64,000 bases of DNA from Variovorax sp. TBS-050B (GTDB taxonomy: Bacteria; Pseudomonadota; Gammaproteobacteria; Burkholderiales; Burkholderiaceae_C). The stretch's first letter is position 1. Every line of letters begins with the position of its first letter. The translations under genes and the position numbers were made by a program. The stretch lies in assembly GCF_029893635.1 (NCBI RefSeq), contig NZ_JARXYR010000001.1, positions 310,001-374,000 on the forward strand, given 5' to 3'. The notes beneath the pieces are model-generated. The model saw nothing but the letters and a program-made list of their open reading frames with translations, was not told where the DNA came from and searched no databases. Of this stretch, positions 41,284-48,432 are shown piece by piece.

Positions 41284-42237
41284 ATGCACCACAGCATCTT
41301 CGTCAGCGACGCCGAGGTGGCGAGCGCCATCACCATGCACGAGGCCATCGAGGCCATGCGGGCCGCCTTCCTCGACCTGGGCCGCGGCGCGTCGTCGGTC
41401 CAGGACCGCGTGCGCATCCACGGCAGCGGCATTTCGCTCTCGATGATGGGCGGCATCTACGGCGCGGCGCAGGTCGCGGGCGCCAAGGTCTATCCCACGC
41501 TCGACGGGCAGTTCGACTTCGTCATTCCGCTGTTCTCCACCACGACGGGCAAGCTGCTGCGCGTCGTGCAGGGCAACCAGCTCACGCGGCTGCGCACCGC
41601 GGCCGTGACCCGCGTCGTCGCCGATGCGGTGCTGCCGGCGGGGCCGCCGCGGCGCCTGGCGATCTTCGGTTCGGGCGTGCAGGCGCGCGCCCACGCCGAG
41701 GCCTTCTGCGACCGTGAGCGCATCTCGCAGGTGGCGGTGTGCGCCATCGACGGCGCCGACGCGTTCGCGGCCGACATCGAGCGCCTGTACGGCGTGCCCG
41801 CGCGCGCCACGGACGCGGCCCAGGCGGTGCGCGATGCCGACATCGTGATCACCGCGACGCGCGCCACCGCGCCGCTCGTCGACGTCGCGCTGCTCAAGCC
41901 CGGCGCGTTCGTGGCGGCGATCGGCTCGTCGAAGCCGCAGGCGCGCGAGGTCGACGACCACGTGCTGGCGCGCGCGTCGATGGTGATCGTGGAGTCCGCC
42001 TCGCAGGCGCTGCGCGAGGCCGGCGAACTCGTCATGGCCGCGCGTCCCGAGGCGCTCGCGGCCAAGCTCGTGGAACTCGGACCGCTGCTGGCGGACACGG
42101 CCGGTGCGCGTGCGCGGCAAGGGCAGGGCGGTGGCGACATCGTGCTCTACAAGTCCGTCGGCGTGGGGCTGGAGGACGTGGCGCTGGCGCAGCTGATCCA
42201 CACGCGGCTGCCGGTGCGTGCCACGGGGGAGGCATGA
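41284..42237 (+). CDS. Ornithine cyclodeaminase/mu-crystallin family enzyme
   Basis: A 317-residue NAD(P)-dependent enzyme. Conserved blocks are IFVSDAEVASAITMHEAIEA (N-terminus), the substrate Lys in AGAKVYPTLDG, the Arg in QLTRLRTAAVTRVVADAVL, the Rossmann motif LAIFGSGVQARAHAEAFC (about residues 121-138) and ADIVITATRATAPLVDVALL. Family members convert ornithine to proline or act as alanine/imino-acid reductases; the substrate here is unclear. It is divergent from the FAD monooxygenase across a 118-bp region and probably serves the same degradative pathway by handling an amine or imine product. Confidence 0.87.
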   Translation: MHHSIFVSDAEVASAITMHEAIEAMRAAFLDLGRGASSVQDRVRIHGSGISLSMMGGIYGAAQVAGAKVYPTLDGQFDFVIPLFSTTTGKLLRVVQGNQLTRLRTAAVTRVVADAVLPAGPPRRLAIFGSGVQARAHAEAFCDRERISQVAVCAIDGADAFAADIERLYGVPARATDAAQAVRDADIVITATRATAPLVDVALLKPGAFVAAIGSSKPQAREVDDHVLARASMVIVESASQALREAGELVMAARPEALAAKLVELGPLLADTAGARARQGQGGGDIVLYKSVGVGLEDVALAQLIHTRLPVRATGEA

Positions 42238-42337
42238 CTTCGGAGAGAAATCGGCGGCCAGCGGCCTGACAAGGTCGCGTGTTCCTTGTCTCCGGCTGCG
42301 GCGCCGCCGCCGGCTCTCTTGCGGCACACTCCACGCG

Positions 42338-42925
42338 ATGTGCGCGACCCCATCCCCGACCTTGTTCAAGAGCGCCAAGGCTTTCGAGGCCTGGCTGAAG
42401 AAGAACCACGCCAGCTCCGACGGCCTCTGGCTCAAGATCGCCAAGCGGGGTGCCGATGCGCCCAGCGTGACCTACCCTGAGGCGGTGGAGATCGCGCTCT
42501 GCTGGGGTTGGATCGACGGCCAGAAGAAAGGCCTCGACGACCAGCACTTTCTCCAGCGTTTCACGCCGCGGCGCGCGCGCAGCATCTGGTCGAAGATCAA
42601 CGTCGACAAGGCCGACGCGCTGATCGAGGCCGGCCGCATGCAGGCGCCGGGCCTTGCGCAGATCGAGGCTGCGAAGGCCGACGGACGCTGGGCGCGGGCC
42701 TACGACGGCGCGCGCACCTCCGCCGTGCCCGAGGATCTGTTGGTGGCGCTCGAAGCCGAGCCGAAGGCCAAGGCCTTCTTCGCAACGATCAACGCGTCCA
42801 ATCGCTACGCCGTGCTGTGGCGCATCCAGACGGCCGTCAGGGCCGAGACGCGCGCCAGGCGCATCGAGCAGCTGGTGGGAATGCTGGCGCGCGGGGAGAC
42901 GGTGCACATCTCGACTTCGGGATGA
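42338..42925 (+). CDS. YdeI/OmpD-associated family protein
   Basis: A 195-residue protein starting MCATPSPTLFKSAKAFEAWL at 42338; an upstream Met gives only Arg-rich sequence. Family features are the N-terminal FKSAKAFEAWLKKNHASSDG, ALCWGWIDGQKKGLDDQHFL and RFTPRRARSIWSKINVDKAD, followed by APGLAQIEAAKADGRW and the C-terminal helical SRARRIEQLV-like end. The family is linked to protection against cationic antimicrobial peptides and bacteriocins through an outer-membrane porin, but the direct activity is uncertain. The gene converges on the MFS gene, with 26 bp between them. Confidence 0.85.
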   Translation: MCATPSPTLFKSAKAFEAWLKKNHASSDGLWLKIAKRGADAPSVTYPEAVEIALCWGWIDGQKKGLDDQHFLQRFTPRRARSIWSKINVDKADALIEAGRMQAPGLAQIEAAKADGRWARAYDGARTSAVPEDLLVALEAEPKAKAFFATINASNRYAVLWRIQTAVRAETRARRIEQLVGMLARGETVHISTSG

Positions 42926-42951
42926 CACGCGCTTCGCCTGCGATGGCGGGC

Positions 42952-44259
42952 TCACTCCCGACCCACGAGGCTCCCGCCCACCACCGCATCGTCGACCCCG
43001 CGGATCGCCGTTCCCACCCAGGCCAGAACCGCAGCCGCCACCAACAGCAATCCCGCCCCGGCGAACAACTGCGGCAACGACACGACCTGCAACAGCCACC
43101 CCGCAGCCGCCGAAGCCACGGGCAAGAGCCCCATGAAGATGAACATGAACAGGCTCATCGAGCGGCCCAGCATGGCGGGCGGCACGCGCTTCTGCACCCA
43201 GGTGAATACCGACACCTGCATGAAGCCGCCGAGCACCCCCACCAGCACCATCAGCAGGGCGCCCTGCCAGGCGGCGGTGATGCCACCCAGGGGCACGAAC
43301 AGCAGCCCGATGACGATGTCGGCCAGCAGCACGCTGGTGCCCAGCGTGCCGATGCGCAGTCCCGGCCGCAGCCCTGAGATCACCATGCCGAGCAAGGTGC
43401 CGGCACCGTGCGCGCCCACCATCAGCCCGAGGGCCTGGGCGCCCAGCCCGGGCCGGCTTTCCGCCAGCACCGGCAGCGCGATGTGCAACGGGCCCAGCAC
43501 CAGCACTGCGACCGCGCCCCAGTAGATGTAGAGCGTGCGCAGCTGCGCATCGTCCCAGACGTGCCGCACGCCGCTGACCACGGAAGTCCAGATCGGCGCA
43601 TGCCGCGCGGGGTCCGCCGGCAGGGCGCGCAGCTTCACCTGGGCCAGGGTCCAGGCGGAGAGGCCGAAGCTGAGTGCGTCGAGCGCGAGGGCGGCGGCGA
43701 TGCCGCCTGCGTCCTGCGCGCCGCCCGAGCCGTCGCCGAACAGCGCGATCAGCACGCCCGCCGCAAGCGGCCCGAGGAACATGCTCAACTGGCGCAGGCC
43801 CATCATCACGCTGTTGGCGGCGCCCAGCTGCGCGGGCGCCAGCGCATGCGGCAGGATCGACGTGCCGGACGGGATGCTGAAGGCGCTGCTGATGCCCAGC
43901 GCGAGCGACAGCGCGTAGATCGCCGGCAGCGTCAGCGCGCCCTGCCACACACCCAGCGCCAGCAACGCCAGCAGCACCAAGTTGACGTGCTTGGTGAGCA
44001 TCAACACGCGCTGCGGCGAGAAGCGGTCGACCACGGCGCCACCCACCAGGATGAACACGGCGCGCGGAATGCCCACCAGCGCCAGCACGGTGCCCAGCGC
44101 CACGGTGTCGCCGGTCAGGCGCAGCACCAGCCAGGGCAGCGCGAGCAGGGTGAACTGGTCGCCCATGAGCGAGATGGCGCTGCCGGTCATCAGCCAGCGG
44201 AAATTGCGGTCCTGAAAAAGGGCCGCGCGTGCGGCCGGATCTGTTTTTTTCGTCGTCAT
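42952..44259 (-). CDS. MFS transporter (efflux-type, 12 helices)
   Basis: A 435-residue MFS permease from the ATG at 44259 (AGAGGA upstream). Twelve hydrophobic helices are visible, with the motif-A-like loop GGAVVDRFSPQRVLMLTKHV (about residues 66-85) and LGISSAFSIPSGTSILPHAL in the first half. This resembles the MFS_3/enterobactin-exporter-like group of small-molecule efflux pumps. It lies 51 bp downstream of the MerR-type regulator on the same strand, so the pair looks like a drug-sensing efflux operon. The substrate is unknown. Confidence 0.85.
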   Translation of the reverse strand: MTTKKTDPAARAALFQDRNFRWLMTGSAISLMGDQFTLLALPWLVLRLTGDTVALGTVLALVGIPRAVFILVGGAVVDRFSPQRVLMLTKHVNLVLLALLALGVWQGALTLPAIYALSLALGISSAFSIPSGTSILPHALAPAQLGAANSVMMGLRQLSMFLGPLAAGVLIALFGDGSGGAQDAGGIAAALALDALSFGLSAWTLAQVKLRALPADPARHAPIWTSVVSGVRHVWDDAQLRTLYIYWGAVAVLVLGPLHIALPVLAESRPGLGAQALGLMVGAHGAGTLLGMVISGLRPGLRIGTLGTSVLLADIVIGLLFVPLGGITAAWQGALLMVLVGVLGGFMQVSVFTWVQKRVPPAMLGRSMSLFMFIFMGLLPVASAAAGWLLQVVSLPQLFAGAGLLLVAAAVLAWVGTAIRGVDDAVVGGSLVGRE

Positions 44260-44310
44260 GTCGGTCCTCTGGAACAGGGGCCGACTGTGCGGGCTCACGC
44301 TACGTGAGGG

Positions 44311-45309
44311 TCAAGCACTTTCGTCGAGGGGCGAAAGGAATTCGCGCACTTCCCGACCGAGCGGCAGGCCTGCCAGCAGCAGAGGATGGGCGAGATGCAG
44401 GGTGGCGAGCTTGTCGCGCAGCGCGGTGTTGGCGCCGCAGGTCTTGTGCAGCAGCGCCGCCCAGCGCTTGCGCAGCGCCCGCGCCTTCGCGCCATCGCGC
44501 CGCTCGCCCGCGCGGAGCAGGGCCTGGCCCGCGGCCTCGATCTTCTGCGCCTCGGCGTCCGGCATGGGCGGCAAGCGGAATTCCACCTCGCCGCAGTGCG
44601 CCTGCATCAGCCGCATGCGCAGCTTGATGGCCGATTCCATGAACGCCATCATGTCCGTGGGCGGCGCCCCGCCTTGCCCGTGCACCGCCGACTCTTGGCG
44701 GAACATGGCGCCCCAGCGCTCCATCAGCGCGTAGTTGCCGCCCATCCAGCGCACCATCAGCATGGTCCAACGTCGGGTGAGCACCTGGCATTCCCAAGTA
44801 TCGACGCCGCGGCCCGTGTCCATGTAGCGCCGGACCTCCGCCTGCAGCTGCAGCCAATCCTGCTCGATGTCGACGTAGGCGCCGAGAATGCGCTTCAGCT
44901 CGCCCGCCTCGAAGTAGCGGCCGAAGGTGGTCATCATCGACAGCGTCTGCACCCAGTCGTCCATGCTGGGGCTGCCGCCCTTGCGCAGCATGCCGTGCAT
45001 CAGCGCCAGCCGCTCGCGCAGTTCGGTGGCCTGACGGATCTGATGGTCCAGCGCATGCATCTGCTGCTCGATGACGCGCTCGGGGGCCGCTTCGCTGCCA
45101 TCGAGCAGCGGACCGATCTCCGTGAGCGCCAGGCCCAGATGCCGCAGCGCCTGGATGGCGTGCAGGCGGGCGACGTCGCCCTCCGCATAGAGACGATAGC
45201 CGGCGTCGGACCGGCCGGACGGCTTGAGCAGGCCAATCTCGTCGTAATGGTGCAGGGTGCGGACGGTCAGTCCGGTGGAGCGGGCGAGGTCGCCGACTTT
45301 GATGCGCAT
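44311..45309 (-). CDS. MerR-family regulator with TipAS-like C-terminal domain
   Basis: A 332-residue regulator from the ATG at 45309 (MRIKVGDLARSTGLTVRTLH); a longer frame to 45456 gives implausible sequence and would contain the inverted repeats described separately. The N-terminal winged HTH with YDEIGLLKPSGRSDAGYRLY and the dimerisation helix to about residue 110 are canonical MerR. The C-terminal 200 residues are helical with many Trp and Met (RRWTMLMVRWMGGNYALMER), like TipAS drug-binding domains, and have no Cys metal site. It likely senses a hydrophobic drug and activates itself plus the MFS pump. Confidence 0.85.
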   Translation of the reverse strand: MRIKVGDLARSTGLTVRTLHHYDEIGLLKPSGRSDAGYRLYAEGDVARLHAIQALRHLGLALTEIGPLLDGSEAAPERVIEQQMHALDHQIRQATELRERLALMHGMLRKGGSPSMDDWVQTLSMMTTFGRYFEAGELKRILGAYVDIEQDWLQLQAEVRRYMDTGRGVDTWECQVLTRRWTMLMVRWMGGNYALMERWGAMFRQESAVHGQGGAPPTDMMAFMESAIKLRMRLMQAHCGEVEFRLPPMPDAEAQKIEAAGQALLRAGERRDGAKARALRKRWAALLHKTCGANTALRDKLATLHLAHPLLLAGLPLGREVREFLSPLDESA

Positions 45310-45408
45310 GCGAGGATTGTGGCGTTGCGGGCTACCGTTTGTTTTTTCATGCGGCGGACGTCGCATGTTCGGCGAAACGCCGAGCGAGACGCTCAGGCGA
45401 TCTGGCGT

Positions 45409-45441
45409 GTTACGGCGAGAACCGTAACGTTCGAACGTAAC
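45409..45441. promoter_or_regulatory. Inverted-repeat cluster upstream of the MerR gene
   Basis: GTTACGGCGAGAACCGTAAC (45409-45428) is a perfect 7-6-7 inverted repeat. It is followed by ACGTTCGAACGT (45427-45438), itself a perfect palindrome, and a third CGTAAC copy ending at 45441. MerR-class operators are inverted repeats of about this size inside a long promoter spacer. The cluster is 100-132 bp from the MerR ATG and 156 bp from the divergent hypothetical gene. Confidence 0.5.
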
Positions 45442-45596
45442 GCCAAGGGACGCCATGGTCTTCCAGCGCGCTCTGGCGCGGTTTTATGACTGAAAAGTAA
45501 AACCTAAGTGTTAAAAACCGTCGGCGCAAGCGCGCACCGCCGGCCGGCACGCATGTTGCCCCGTCCAAGGTCTCTTCCAACGACCGAGACGCAACC

Positions 45597-46115
45597 ATGA
45601 ACGAAAAAGCCCGCCACCTGCTGGACTGCTACACCTTCGGTATCGAGCCCGACGGGGGCTGGATCTTTCCGAGGGCGCTGCACCAGGCGCAGCTCGACCA
45701 CAGGCCCGCGAGCCTGCGGCGCGTGAACCTGCTGCTCGACGAGATCAGGGCGCAGCTGAATCCCGAGCGCGCGTCCTTCCTCGAGCGGCCCGATGCGCGC
45801 AATCTTTGCACGCTGCTGGGCGGCTACCTGGTCGCGTACCTCGAGCAGCAGCATCCCCGCGTGCGGGTCCAGCCGGGGCATGCGGCTGGCGGGCTGTCGC
45901 CGCTCGACTGGGTCGAGGCAAAGCTGTTCGGTGAGCCGGGCGCCCCCAACTGCACCGACTACGTCGCCGAACTGTTCGCCGCCGCGGTCGGCGCTGACGT
46001 GCACGAGCGCATCGCGCAGGCGAGCGATGCGGGCATCGACGGGTTGGATTGGATCTCGGGCGAATGGACGCCGTCCGATCCGACCGCGCGCGCTGGCGCT
46101 GTTTGCTACGCGTGA
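45597..46115 (+). CDS. Hypothetical protein, 172 residues
   Basis: A soluble acidic protein with no signal peptide or membrane helix. The first half (MNEKARHLLDCYTFGIEPDG; PRALHQAQLDHRPASLRRVN) is helical; the middle LCTLLGGYLVAYLEQQHPRV may be a buried helix. The C-terminus has LDWVEAKLFGEPGAPNCTDY and LFAAAVGADVHERIAQ. I recognise no family. It is divergent from the MerR regulator, so it may be a second target, and is followed by a hairpin with a T-rich tail that separates it from the arsenic operon. Confidence 0.6.
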   Translation: MNEKARHLLDCYTFGIEPDGGWIFPRALHQAQLDHRPASLRRVNLLLDEIRAQLNPERASFLERPDARNLCTLLGGYLVAYLEQQHPRVRVQPGHAAGGLSPLDWVEAKLFGEPGAPNCTDYVAELFAAAVGADVHERIAQASDAGIDGLDWISGEWTPSDPTARAGAVCYA

Positions 46116-46125
46116 GGGGCTGAGG

Positions 46126-46158
46126 GGCGCCTCCGACCGGGGGCGCCTTCTTGCCTTC
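46126..46158 (+). terminator. Hairpin with T-rich tail before the ars operon
   Basis: GGCGCC (46126-46131) and GGCGCC (46142-46147) form a 6-bp stem with a 10-nt loop, followed by TTCTTGCCTTC. It sits 11 bp after the hypothetical gene stop and is a plausible Rho-independent or mixed terminator. Confidence 0.45.
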
Positions 46159-46165
46159 ATTGCAT

Positions 46166-46195
46166 TTGACATAACACACATTGTGTGTCGAAGAT
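46166..46195 (+). promoter_or_regulatory. ars operon promoter with ACACACA-T-TGTGTGT operator
   Basis: TTGACA (46166-46171) is a perfect -35 box. The 18-bp spacer to GAAGAT (46190-46195) is filled by ACACACATTGTGTGT (46174-46188), a perfect 7-1-7 palindrome. An operator lying between -35 and -10 fits repression by the adjacent ArsR. A second small repeat, CGAG-TATT-CTCG, lies close to the arsR ATG. Confidence 0.55.
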
Positions 46196-46236
46196 GAATC
46201 TTTGATTTGATGCGATAGTGCGAGTATTCTCGAACT

Positions 46237-46560
46237 ATGGACCCCACCGAAGTCATCCGCGCGCTTGCAGCACTGGCCCACCCCTTGCGGCTTCAGATAT
46301 TTCGTGCGCTCGTCGTCACAGGCCAGAGAGGCCTGACGCCCGGCGTGATGCAAGAAGCGCTGAACGTGCCGGCGACCACCCTGTCCTTCCACCTCAAGGA
46401 GCTCACGAGCGCCGGACTGGTGACGCAGGAGCGCGCCAGCCGGAACATCATCTATCGCGCCGTCTACGACCAGATGAACGGCGTGTTGGGATACCTCACC
46501 GAAAACTGCTGCCAGGGCGAGGCGTGTCTCGCCGAATCCGCAGCGTCCTGCAAGTGCTGA
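46237..46560 (+). CDS. arsR: ArsR/SmtB-family arsenite-responsive repressor
   Basis: A 107-residue winged-helix repressor: LAALAHPLRLQIFRALV in the first helices and LNVPATTLSFHLKELTSAGL in the recognition region (about residues 42-61). The classical ELCVC motif in the DNA-binding helix is absent; instead the C-terminus has Cys91-Cys92 and Cys97 (ENCCQGEAC) plus Cys105 and Cys107. This matches the alternative As(III) site seen in Acidithiobacillus-type ArsR proteins, formed by a C-terminal Cys pair plus one more. It heads a four-gene arsenic operon and probably represses it through the palindrome upstream. Confidence 0.9.
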   Translation: MDPTEVIRALAALAHPLRLQIFRALVVTGQRGLTPGVMQEALNVPATTLSFHLKELTSAGLVTQERASRNIIYRAVYDQMNGVLGYLTENCCQGEACLAESAASCKC

Positions 46561-46596
46561 CCCCTTCGAAGTGACGGCCGCCCCGAAGATCCGAAC

Positions 46597-47295
46597 ATGG
46601 CTGCATCCATTCCACAGAAGCTGCTCAGCGAAGCGCTCGGCACCGCGCTGCTGCTGACCGTCGTCATCGGCTCCGGCATCATGGCGGAACGCCTGGCGGG
46701 CGGGAACGTCGCCGTCGCGCTGCTGGCAAACACCCTCGCGACCGTCGGCGGGCTGTATGTCCTCATCGAAGTGTTCGGCCCCATCGGCGGTGCGCACTTC
46801 AATCCGGCGGTTTCGCTGGTGATGGCCGGCAGGGGCGAACTGCCGCTGCCGCTGCTCGCGCCCTACATCGGCGTACAGCTCGTCGGCGCGATGCTCGGGG
46901 CCTGGCTCGCGCATGCGATGTTCGACATGGGCATCGTGCAGTTCTCGGCCAAGATGCGCGGCGGAACCGGCCAGTGGATCGCCGAGGCCGTCGCCACCTT
47001 CGGGCTCGTGCTCGTCATCCTGCGCGCGCCGGCAGCGCGTGTGGCCGCGATGGTCGCGGCTTACATCGGGGCCGCCTACTGGTTCACCGCATCGACTTCG
47101 TTCGCCAACCCGGCCGCGGCCTTCGGTCGGATGTTCAGCGACAGCTTCGCCGGCATCGCGCCGTCGAGCGTGCCGGGCTTCGTGCTGGCCGAACTGGTTG
47201 GCGCCGGCATGGCGGCGGCCGTGCACAGGATGTTCAGCGGCGCACCGGTCGCACCCGATGCCATCTCATCCACTTCTCCATCCAAAAATGCCTGA
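46597..47295 (+). CDS. aqpS: Aquaglyceroporin (AqpS type) in the arsenic operon
   Basis: A 232-residue MIP channel with six membrane helices and two half-helix NPA motifs: HFNPAVS (Asn69) and FANPAAAFGRMF (Asn171). After the second NPA the usual aromatic/Arg-filter Arg is not the next residue (Ala174), which in this subfamily fits a wide, uncharged-solute pore. In Sinorhizobium meliloti aqpS replaces the arsenite pump and lets As(OH)3 made by ArsC flow out. The gene lies 36 bp after arsR and overlaps arsC by 8 nt, so the same downhill-efflux logic is inferred here. Confidence 0.9.
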   Translation: MAASIPQKLLSEALGTALLLTVVIGSGIMAERLAGGNVAVALLANTLATVGGLYVLIEVFGPIGGAHFNPAVSLVMAGRGELPLPLLAPYIGVQLVGAMLGAWLAHAMFDMGIVQFSAKMRGGTGQWIAEAVATFGLVLVILRAPAARVAAMVAAYIGAAYWFTASTSFANPAAAFGRMFSDSFAGIAPSSVPGFVLAELVGAGMAAAVHRMFSGAPVAPDAISSTSPSKNA

Positions 47296-47710
47296 CGTCA
47301 CGATCTATCACAACCCTGCCTGCGGCACCTCGCGCAACACGCTGGCGCTCATCCGGCATGCCGGCATCGAGCCGACCGTCATCGAGTACCTGAAGACGCC
47401 CCCTTCCAAGGACAAGCTGCGCGAACTCGTCGCCGCGATGGGAACGACCGTGCGCGCGCTGCTGCGCAAGAAGGGAACGCCTTACGAAGAGCTTCAGCTC
47501 GACGACCCGAAGTGGAGCGACGAGCAACTGCTCGACTTCATGCAGCAGCACCCGATCCTCATCAACCGCCCGATCGTGACGACACCGCTCGGCACGGTGC
47601 TCAGCCGGCCCTCCGAAGCCGTGCTCGAGATCCTGCCCGTGCCCAAGCTGGCGCCCTTCACCAAGGAAGATGGCGAACTCGTCGTGGACACCGGGGCGCG
47701 CCGTGCTTGA
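47288..47710 (+). CDS. arsC: Glutaredoxin-linked arsenate reductase
   Basis: A 140-residue enzyme of the ArsC/Spx fold. Catalytic Cys12 is in [18 protein letters not shown]. The arsenate-binding Arg residues are expected in the [19 protein letters not shown] segment (about residues 90-108). It would reduce As(V) to As(III) with glutathione and glutaredoxin in the cytoplasm. The ATG overlaps the end of aqpS by 8 nt, and its own end overlaps arsH, so three genes are translationally coupled. The As(III) product is then a substrate for the AqpS channel. Confidence 0.93.
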   Translation: MPDVTIYHNPACGTSRNTLALIRHAGIEPTVIEYLKTPPSKDKLRELVAAMGTTVRALLRKKGTPYEELQLDDPKWSDEQLLDFMQQHPILINRPIVTTPLGTVLSRPSEAVLEILPVPKLAPFTKEDGELVVDTGARRA

Positions 47711-48425
47711 GGGCCATGCGGCCCTGCCGGCACTCGACACCCAGTTCTTCGAAGTACCGACGCAGGAGCGACTGAACGCGCGTTCGCCGTCGCAGCACCG
47801 CCCGCGCTTCCTGATGCTCTACGGTTCCCTTCGGGAACGCTCCTACAGCCGCCTGCTGACGCTGGAGGCAGCCCGCCTGCTCGAAGCCATGGGCGGCGAG
47901 GTGAAGCTGTTCGATCCGACGGGCTTGCCGCTGCCCGACAGTGCCCCGGACACGCATCCGAAGGTCCAGGAACTGCGCACGCTCGCCGCCTGGTCCGAGG
48001 GCATGGTCTGGACCTCGCCGGAACGGCACGGTGCGATGACCGGCATCATGAAGGCCCAGATCGACTGGATCCCGCTCTCGGTCGGCGCGGTTCGGCCCAC
48101 CCAAGGCAAGACACTCGCGGTGATGGAGGTCTCGGGCGGCTCGCAGTCCTTCAATGCGGTCAATCAGATGCGCGTGCTCGGCCGCTGGATGCGCATGCTC
48201 ACCATCCCCAACCAATCGTCGGTCGCCAAGGCCTTTCTCGAATTCGACGAGGACGGGCGCATGAAGCCTTCGAGCTACTACGACCGCGTGGTCGACGTGA
48301 TGGAGGAACTGTTCAAGTTCACGCTGCTCACGCGTGACGTCAGTGCGTACCTGGTCGACCGGTACAGCGAGCGCAAGGAGAGCGCGGTGGCGCTTTCCAG
48401 GCGGGTCAATCAGCGGGCGCTCTGA
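47703..48425 (+). CDS. arsH: ArsH NADPH-dependent FMN reductase
   Basis: A 240-residue flavoprotein. I use the GTG at 47703, which overlaps the arsC stop by 8 nt like the junction upstream; an ATG at 47670 would give 251 residues. ArsH features are [20 protein letters not shown] (phosphate-binding loop), [20 protein letters not shown] (FMN site) and [20 protein letters not shown], with [20 protein letters not shown] towards the end. ArsH oxidises trivalent organoarsenicals such as methylarsenite. It is the last gene of the operon and ends 7 bp from the convergent trehalase gene. Confidence 0.93.
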   Translation: MLEGHAALPALDTQFFEVPTQERLNARSPSQHRPRFLMLYGSLRERSYSRLLTLEAARLLEAMGGEVKLFDPTGLPLPDSAPDTHPKVQELRTLAAWSEGMVWTSPERHGAMTGIMKAQIDWIPLSVGAVRPTQGKTLAVMEVSGGSQSFNAVNQMRVLGRWMRMLTIPNQSSVAKAFLEFDEDGRMKPSSYYDRVVDVMEELFKFTLLTRDVSAYLVDRYSERKESAVALSRRVNQRAL

Positions 48426-48432
48426 ATCGCGG

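Noticed and set aside
46116..46165. Arsenic-operon small RNA
   Set aside because: The hairpin and T-rich tail are explained by a terminator for the preceding hypothetical gene; no separate promoter is visible.
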